From: Arthrobacter globiformis
Lineage (GTDB): Bacteria > Actinomycetota > Actinomycetes > Actinomycetales > Micrococcaceae
Assembly (NCBI RefSeq): GCF_030817195.1
Contig: NZ_JAUSYZ010000001.1
Coordinates: 4,836,001 to 4,900,000, forward strand
DNA length: 64,000 nt
Direction: 5' to 3'
The translations under genes were made by a program, and so were the position numbers. This document shows, in pieces, positions 59,681-64,000 of this stretch; the first letter of the stretch is position 1; each line of letters opens with the position of its first letter. The notes under the pieces were generated by a model, which searched no databases, had not been told where the DNA came from, and worked only from the letters and a program-made list of their open reading frames with translations.

Positions 59681-61135
59681 ATGAGCAATTCCCCATGGGG
59701 AGATTACGTCGCCCCGTCCGTCCCGCCGTCGTCCGTTAGAAGTCCCGCTGGCCTTTCCCTGTCCGTCATCGGAACCGGTTACCTTGGCACCACGCACGCC
59801 GTCTGCATGACGCTGCTGGGGCACCGCGTGGTGGGGATCGACGTCGACGAGAACAAGATCCGTTCACTGGCCAGCGGAACACTGCCGTTCTACGAACCGG
59901 GACTGCAGGAACTGCTCCGCCGGATGCTGGACAGCGGCAGGCTGAGCTTCACCACCGACTTCTCCGCCGCACGCGGCGCCGATATCCATTTCCTGTGCGT
60001 CGGCACCCCGCAGATGCCCGATTCGCCGGCCGCCGACCTCCGCTTCCTGGACGCAGCCCTCGCCCGGCTGGCACCGCACCTGGACAGGGACTGCCTCGTG
60101 GCCGGCAAATCCACGGTGCCCATCGGCACCGCCGAGCGGCTGGCCCAATTCCTGCAGCTGAACGCCCCGGCGGGCAACCGGGCAGAGCTGGCCTGGAACC
60201 CGGAATTCCTCCGCGAAGGGCACGCCGTCGAGGACACCCTGCACCCGGACCGGCTCGTGTTCGGTGTCGCGTCCGAGTGGGCCCGAGGTCGGCTGGCAGC
60301 CTGCTACGCGCCGATCATCGCCCTGGGCACTCCAGTGGTGGAGACCGACCCCGCCACCGCCGAACTGGTCAAGGCCGCCGCCAACTCCTTCCTCGCCACC
60401 AAAATCTCCTACATCAACGCGATGGCCGAAATCTGCGAAGCCACCGGCGCCGACGTCAACCAACTCGCCGCAGCCCTCTCCTACGACAACCGGATCGGCG
60501 GCCGATTCCTCACACCCGGCCTCGGCTTCGGCGGCGGCTGCCTACCCAAAGACATCCGCGCCTTCACCCACCGCGCCAAAGAACTCGGCGTCGGACAGGC
60601 CGTGGGCTTCCTGCAGGAGGTGGACGCCATCAACCAGCGCCGCCGCCAACGCACCGTGGACCTCATCACCGAAATGGCCTGCGGGGACCTGGCCGGCGTG
60701 CACGTCACCGTCCTCGGCGCCGCCTTCAAACCCGACTCGGACGACATCCGCGACGCCCCCGCCCTGGACGTGGCCCGCATGCTCCACCAGGCCGGCGCCA
60801 AAGTCACTGTCTTCGACCCCAAAGCCATGGACAACGCCCGGCTCAGCTACCCAGACCTTGCCTACGCGGACACCCTCGAAGCTGCGGTGACAGGAGCTGA
60901 GATCGTGGCCCTCCTCACCGAATGGGACCTCTTCCGCCAAGCCGACCCCGCCACGCTAGGCGCCTTGGTACAGCGGCGGAACATCGTGGACGGCCGGCAC
61001 GCGCTGGATGCCGACGCGTACCGCGCCGCCGGCTGGGACTACCGCGCCCTCGGCGCCCCCAACCGGATGCCAGCGCGGGTTCCGCAGGGACACGGTTCAT
61101 TCGTTGCAGAGGCGCATGTGCCTGAGCACGTGTAG
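59681..61135 (+). CDS. ugd: UDP-glucose 6-dehydrogenase
   Basis: 484 residues from ATG 59681. NAD loop VIGTGYLGTTHAVCM (GTGYLG 31-36), LCVGTPQMP, the KSTVPIGTA loop, the acid/lysine pair EFLREG and NSFLATKISYINAMAEICE, and the catalytic cysteine in GFGGGCLPKD (Cys287). It makes UDP-glucuronic acid, so the product of the block probably contains a uronic acid or a derived pentose. Last gene of the block, 20 bases after kinase B. A longer in-frame start upstream would overlap kinase B. Confidence 0.92.
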   Translation: MSNSPWGDYVAPSVPPSSVRSPAGLSLSVIGTGYLGTTHAVCMTLLGHRVVGIDVDENKIRSLASGTLPFYEPGLQELLRRMLDSGRLSFTTDFSAARGADIHFLCVGTPQMPDSPAADLRFLDAALARLAPHLDRDCLVAGKSTVPIGTAERLAQFLQLNAPAGNRAELAWNPEFLREGHAVEDTLHPDRLVFGVASEWARGRLAACYAPIIALGTPVVETDPATAELVKAAANSFLATKISYINAMAEICEATGADVNQLAAALSYDNRIGGRFLTPGLGFGGGCLPKDIRAFTHRAKELGVGQAVGFLQEVDAINQRRRQRTVDLITEMACGDLAGVHVTVLGAAFKPDSDDIRDAPALDVARMLHQAGAKVTVFDPKAMDNARLSYPDLAYADTLEAAVTGAEIVALLTEWDLFRQADPATLGALVQRRNIVDGRHALDADAYRAAGWDYRALGAPNRMPARVPQGHGSFVAEAHVPEHV

Positions 61136-61148
61136 CCGGGCGGTGCCA

Positions 61149-61355
61149 TCAGAGTGCGGGGTCCGGTGTTCCGGCTGACTTGTTGCGGGTTTCCATCAGG
61201 TGCAGCTGCAGTTTCGCTTCTGCTTCCCGGCGCCGCTTGGCCTGCTCACGCATCTTCCGTGTTGCCTCGGAGCCTTCGGAGTGGATCAGTCCGGCCGTTC
61301 GATTGCGGGGAGCGCCACCGCCGGAGGGTGCCGCCGCCATAAGTTCATCGCTCAT
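61149..61355 (-). CDS. Small charged protein, unknown
   Basis: 68 residues, GAGG before the ATG. Rich in Arg, Lys, Glu and Ala with a helical middle (EATRKMREQAKRRREAEAKL). No family recognised. Convergent with the UDP-glucose dehydrogenase gene, which ends 13 bases away. Confidence 0.5.
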   Translation of the reverse strand: MSDELMAAAPSGGGAPRNRTAGLIHSEGSEATRKMREQAKRRREAEAKLQLHLMETRNKSAGTPDPAL

Positions 61356-61691
61356 GCCTCATGGTCACATGGCCGTGATCCTGCGGGAAGAGCCGTAACC
61401 GGATCGGAACCTGGCGGCATTCATAAGGGCCGGCGGCGGTTGGGAAGGCGCCCCGGGCTCGTAAGGATCGCTCTCCGGGGCTCTTGCCGTCGGCCCCACC
61501 TTCATTTTACGAGCCCGGAGCCCCGTGAAACAGGGGTTCTCGGGCAAATCCGCACCGCTTTGGCCGTCCGTTGGGCGGGCCGGCGTTGGAATATGGGGCG
61601 TTCCGGGCACTAGACGTCCGCCAAAGCGGTGCAGATATGGGCGGCAGAGTCCGGCCTAGACCCGAGGCCTACTGGACGAGGAGAACCCGCC
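61356..61691. repeat. Gene-free stretch with two nested inverted repeats
   Basis: CCGGGCTCGTAA (61453-61464) faces TTACGAGCCCGG (61507-61518). GCACCGCTTTGG (61552-61563) faces CCAAAGCGGTGC (61621-61632). Both are perfect 12-bp pairs with long internal loops that themselves contain G/C-rich self-complementary stretches. No gene seen. Candidate structured RNA, terminator cluster or miniature mobile element. Confidence 0.6.
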
Positions 61692-62107
61692 ATGACTGAC
61701 AACACGATCCGCCTCACGCGCTACTTCCCGCACCCACCGGAGGCGGTCTGGAAGGCACTTACCACGCCCGACCTGCTCGCACGCTGGTGGGCGCCCGGCG
61801 GCATCGCCCCCCCACCGTTGAGCATCGCTTCACCCTCGACATGGGCGCTTGGGGCACCCAGCAGTGCGAAGTCCTCAGCGTAAACCCGGGCACGTCCATC
61901 AAATTCCTGTTTGCCGAAGGCGCCCTGGACACCACCATCACGTGGACGCTTGAAACCGTCGAGGACGGCACGGTCCTGCACCTGGAGCACGCCGGCTTCA
62001 AGCTCGATACCCCGATGGGCCGGCAGGCATTCAGCGGCATGGGCAACGGCTGGCCCGGCGTGCTGTCGCGGATAGACGGCGTCCTCGTGGATGCTGCGCG
62101 CCCTTAG
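61692..62107 (+). pseudogene. AHSA1/SRPBCC activator-like protein, frameshifted at a C7 run
   Basis: ATG 61692 with GAGGAG upstream. MTDNTIRLTRYFPHPPEAVW and KALTTPDLLARWWAPGGIAP read as a normal AHSA1 start, then the frame is lost at the C7 run (61807-61813). The other frame continues VEHRFTLDMGAWGTQQCEVL through EHAGFKLDTPMGRQAF to a stop at 62107. One extra or two fewer bases in the run would restore about 137-138 residues. Probably a sequencing error or a slippage-prone site. Confidence 0.75.
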
Positions 62108-62133
62108 CCCGGCGGCGGGACACCAACAAGGAT

Positions 62134-62174
62134 GAGGAGGCAACGCAATCGACAGTCGACCGCGTTGCCTCCTC
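62134..62174. terminator. Bidirectional terminator
   Basis: GAGGAGGCAACGC (62134-62146) pairs perfectly with 62162-62174 around a 15-base loop, between the convergent AHSA1 and MFS genes. Confidence 0.82.
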
Positions 62175-62193
62175 GGCCTGTACCCCTCCGGGG

Positions 62194-63516
62194 CTAGAGC
62201 ACTGTAGTTCGGGTGAGGGAGAGGTTCTTCGTCTCCCGGAAGAAAAGAATAACGACGACGGCGGAGACTACCGCCACGCCCATCAGGTAGAAGGCGGGAG
62301 CCAAGGGTGTGCCGAAGCCTGCAACCAGGCCGGTGGCCACGAAGGGCGCGGTACCGCCGAAGAGGACGTAGGCCAGGGTGTAACCGATGGCCGAGCCGGA
62401 CGCCCGGACAGAGCTGGGGAACATCTCCACGAGGGCCGGCACGTTGGAGGTTCCGATTACGGCCACCAGGGCGCCCAGGATGCTCGTTCCAAGGATGGCG
62501 AAGCCGAGTCCCAGCGGCATGATCGCGAAGGCGGGAATCGTCATCACCACGAAGCCAACGCACGCCACCAGCAACATCCTCTTGCGTCCGTACTTGTCAC
62601 TGGCCCTGGCCGCGACCGGGCACGTCACGGTGTAGACCAGCATGGTGACCACGCTGGTGATCATCGACTCCGTGCTTGAGTAGTGGAGGCTGGATGTCAT
62701 GTAGGCGATCATGTAACTGCTCATCAGGTAATAAGCCACGGCGTTGGTGATGCTGTAGCCGAAGAGCGTGAAGATCTGCCGGGCACACATGCGGACAGCG
62801 TCGCCGAGCGGCCTCTTGGCCACTTCGCCCTTGTTCTCAAGGCCGCGGAAAACGGGAGTGTCATCCACGCGCGACCGGATGTACAAACCGATCAGGCCAA
62901 GCGGCGCAGCGAGCAGGAAGGGGATCCTCCAGCCCCAGGCCTGCAGGTCGGCCGGGCTGAGGTTTGCCGTGATGGCGGCGCCGAGGAGTGCACCGGCAAC
63001 CGAAGCCAGGCCGACAGTGGCCGGAATTATGCTGGCGTAAGTGGCGCGCTTGCCAGCCGGGGCGTACTCAACGATGAAGGCGGACGATCCGGTGTACTCG
63101 CCTCCCGTCGTGAAGCCCTGGACGGCCCGGAAGACGAACAGCAGGATGGGCGCCCAGATGCCGATCACGGCGAACGTCGGCAGGATGCCGATACAGAACG
63201 TGGCTGCGCTCATGATCACCACGCACAGCCCGAGCATCTTGTTGCGCCCGATCCTGTCGCCGTAACGGCCGAAGAACGCTGCCCCGAGCGGCCTGGCGAT
63301 GAAGCCGCCGGCGAAGATCGCCCACACGGCCAGCAGGGACGCCGTCGTCGAATAGTCCGGGAAGAAGAGCTTTGCGATCGTCACCGACATCACCGCATAG
63401 GCGGCGGAATCGAACCATTCCACGAAGTTTCCGACGGCGGCCGCTGCGGCCACGCGCTTCAGGCTGCGCCGGGAGGAAGACTCAGTTTCAGCGACGTTCT
63501 GGGTCATGGTGTTCAT
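62194..63516 (-). CDS. MFS transporter, metabolite:H+ symporter (MHS) family
   Basis: 440 residues with 12 membrane segments. MHS-family marks: GNFVEWFDSAAYAVMSVTIA, FGRYGDRIGRNKML (motif A between helices 2 and 3), FRAVQGFTTGGEYTGSSAFI, RSRVDDTPVFRGLE. Related proteins carry shikimate, proline, citrate or small carboxylates. Its start overlaps the acyl-CoA synthetase stop (ATGA), so it probably imports the acid that the synthetase activates. Confidence 0.9.
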   Translation of the reverse strand: MNTMTQNVAETESSSRRSLKRVAAAAAVGNFVEWFDSAAYAVMSVTIAKLFFPDYSTTASLLAVWAIFAGGFIARPLGAAFFGRYGDRIGRNKMLGLCVVIMSAATFCIGILPTFAVIGIWAPILLFVFRAVQGFTTGGEYTGSSAFIVEYAPAGKRATYASIIPATVGLASVAGALLGAAITANLSPADLQAWGWRIPFLLAAPLGLIGLYIRSRVDDTPVFRGLENKGEVAKRPLGDAVRMCARQIFTLFGYSITNAVAYYLMSSYMIAYMTSSLHYSSTESMITSVVTMLVYTVTCPVAARASDKYGRKRMLLVACVGFVVMTIPAFAIMPLGLGFAILGTSILGALVAVIGTSNVPALVEMFPSSVRASGSAIGYTLAYVLFGGTAPFVATGLVAGFGTPLAPAFYLMGVAVVSAVVVILFFRETKNLSLTRTTVL

Positions 63517-64000
63517 GATGGCTGTCCTTCGAGACGGGGAGAAGGGGTTGTGTGAGGGCGTTCACGCAGCTCTGCGCGCTGGACTTTTCCGGTAGCCGAC
63601 TTCGGCAGCTCGGCGACGTATTCAATGAATCGCGGGTAGGCGAAGCGGGAGAAGTTCTCCTTCACGTGGGCCACGATGGCTTCACTCAGGTCCGCTCCCC
63701 CACAGTGGCCGGGCGTCAGTTCCACCCATGCCTTAATGGACTGGCCTCGGAGCTCGTCGGGCACGCCGGTGACCGACACGTCCTTCACTGGGTCGAGCTC
63801 ACGAATGACTGCCTCCAGCTCGTAGGGTCCCACTCTGTAGCCGGACGTTTTGATGACGTCGTCGGTCCTCCCCAGGAACCAGAAGTAGCCGTCATCGTCC
63901 GCGTAGGCCTGATCCTTGGTGTGGTACCAGCCGCCCCCGAACGCGGCGGCGGACGCCTCCGGCATGTTCCAGTATCCCAAGGGAAATTGCGGGTTGGAGC
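63513..64000 (-). CDS. Acyl-CoA synthetase (AMP-binding), C-terminal part
   Basis: Open to the window edge; the N-terminal two thirds lie outside. The visible part has the hinge FLGRTDDVIKTSGYRVGPYE, the C-terminal small domain DPVKDVSVTGVPDELRGQSI and the A10 lysine in ELPKSATGKVQRAELRE. Belongs to the medium-chain/acetyl-CoA synthetase-like group. Coupled to the MFS gene by ATGA, so it likely activates the acid that transporter brings in. Confidence 0.9.
   Translation of the reverse strand, partial: SNPQFPLGYWNMPEASAAAFGGGWYHTKDQAYADDDGYFWFLGRTDDVIKTSGYRVGPYELEAVIRELDPVKDVSVTGVPDELRGQSIKAWVELTPGHCGGADLSEAIVAHVKENFSRFAYPRFIEYVAELPKSATGKVQRAELRERPHTTPSPRLEGQPS

Noticed and set aside
1..64000. 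CRISPR array, insertion sequence or prophage
   Set aside because: No regularly spaced repeats, no transposase or integrase frame and no phage structural genes were seen on either strand.

Overview
The window looks like a chromosomal segment of a high-GC actinobacterium of the Micrococcaceae (Arthrobacter/Pseudarthrobacter type). The basis is the strong G/C bias at third codon positions, frequent GTG/TTG starts, a DUF222/HNH endonuclease of the kind expanded in that family, and the style of the ABC, LacI, IclR and TctABC genes. This placement is inferred from protein style; no ribosomal RNA or other marker is present. There is no integrase, transposase, phage module or CRISPR array.

Layout. 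1-6.9 kb: 3' part of an HNH gene, an aminotransferase plus CHA-type (RraA/LigK fold) aldolase pair, a two-HTH protein, an amylo-alpha-1,6-glucosidase-like enzyme and a flavin reductase. 7.1-8.1 kb: a decayed patch around a tRNA-Cys (deleted GNAT gene, truncated PadR/HAAS remnants). 8.1-11.3 kb: molybdate operon (MerR/TOBE regulator, modA, modB, modC) behind a long palindrome. 11.4-17.4 kb: arabinoside uptake and hydrolysis island (GH51, two permeases, Tat-type binding lipoprotein, LacI regulator). 17.5-23.4 kb: mixed housekeeping and stress genes (YVTN propeller, PCD-VOC fusion, broken hydrolase, PPK2, broken universal stress protein, VOC, phosphotransferase).

23.4-31.6 kb: a coherent acid-catabolism island: IclR regulator with two matching operators, TctBAC tripartite transporter, RraA-fold lyase, DUF1932 dehydrogenase, a TRAP-type large permease with a very small partner, and a cyclase-family hydrolase. 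31.6-43.3 kb: small membrane proteins, a Zn alcohol dehydrogenase, a VWA/AAA+ pair, the MSMEG_4193-type phosphatase with its SCO1664 partner, MFS and LysR genes, and a 49-residue membrane protein. 43.4-50.1 kb: heterodimeric ABC exporter, YbaK deacylase, PhzF protein, dTMP-kinase-like protein. 50.4-51.4 kb: SRPBCC protein with a low-complexity tail.

51.7-61.1 kb is the most interesting block: seven tightly packed genes on one strand (three glycosyltransferases, a fused ABC exporter, two different aminoglycoside-phosphotransferase-fold kinases and a UDP-glucose dehydrogenase). They look like a pathway that builds a uronic-acid-containing glycan or glycolipid, phosphorylates it or its carrier, and exports it. 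I do not know a described product for this gene set. 61.1-64 kb: a gene-poor stretch with nested inverted repeats, a frameshifted AHSA1 gene, and an MFS transporter coupled to an acyl-CoA synthetase that runs off the window.

A cross-cutting observation: five genes (Tudor-like small protein, universal stress protein, 159-residue hypothetical, dTMP-kinase-like, AHSA1) are each interrupted by a one- or two-base change in a G/C homopolymer. Correcting the run restores a family-like reading frame. Base-calling error is the simplest explanation and should be excluded before any of them is called a pseudogene. Two other broken genes (GNAT, alpha/beta hydrolase) lack internal segments and look genuinely deleted.
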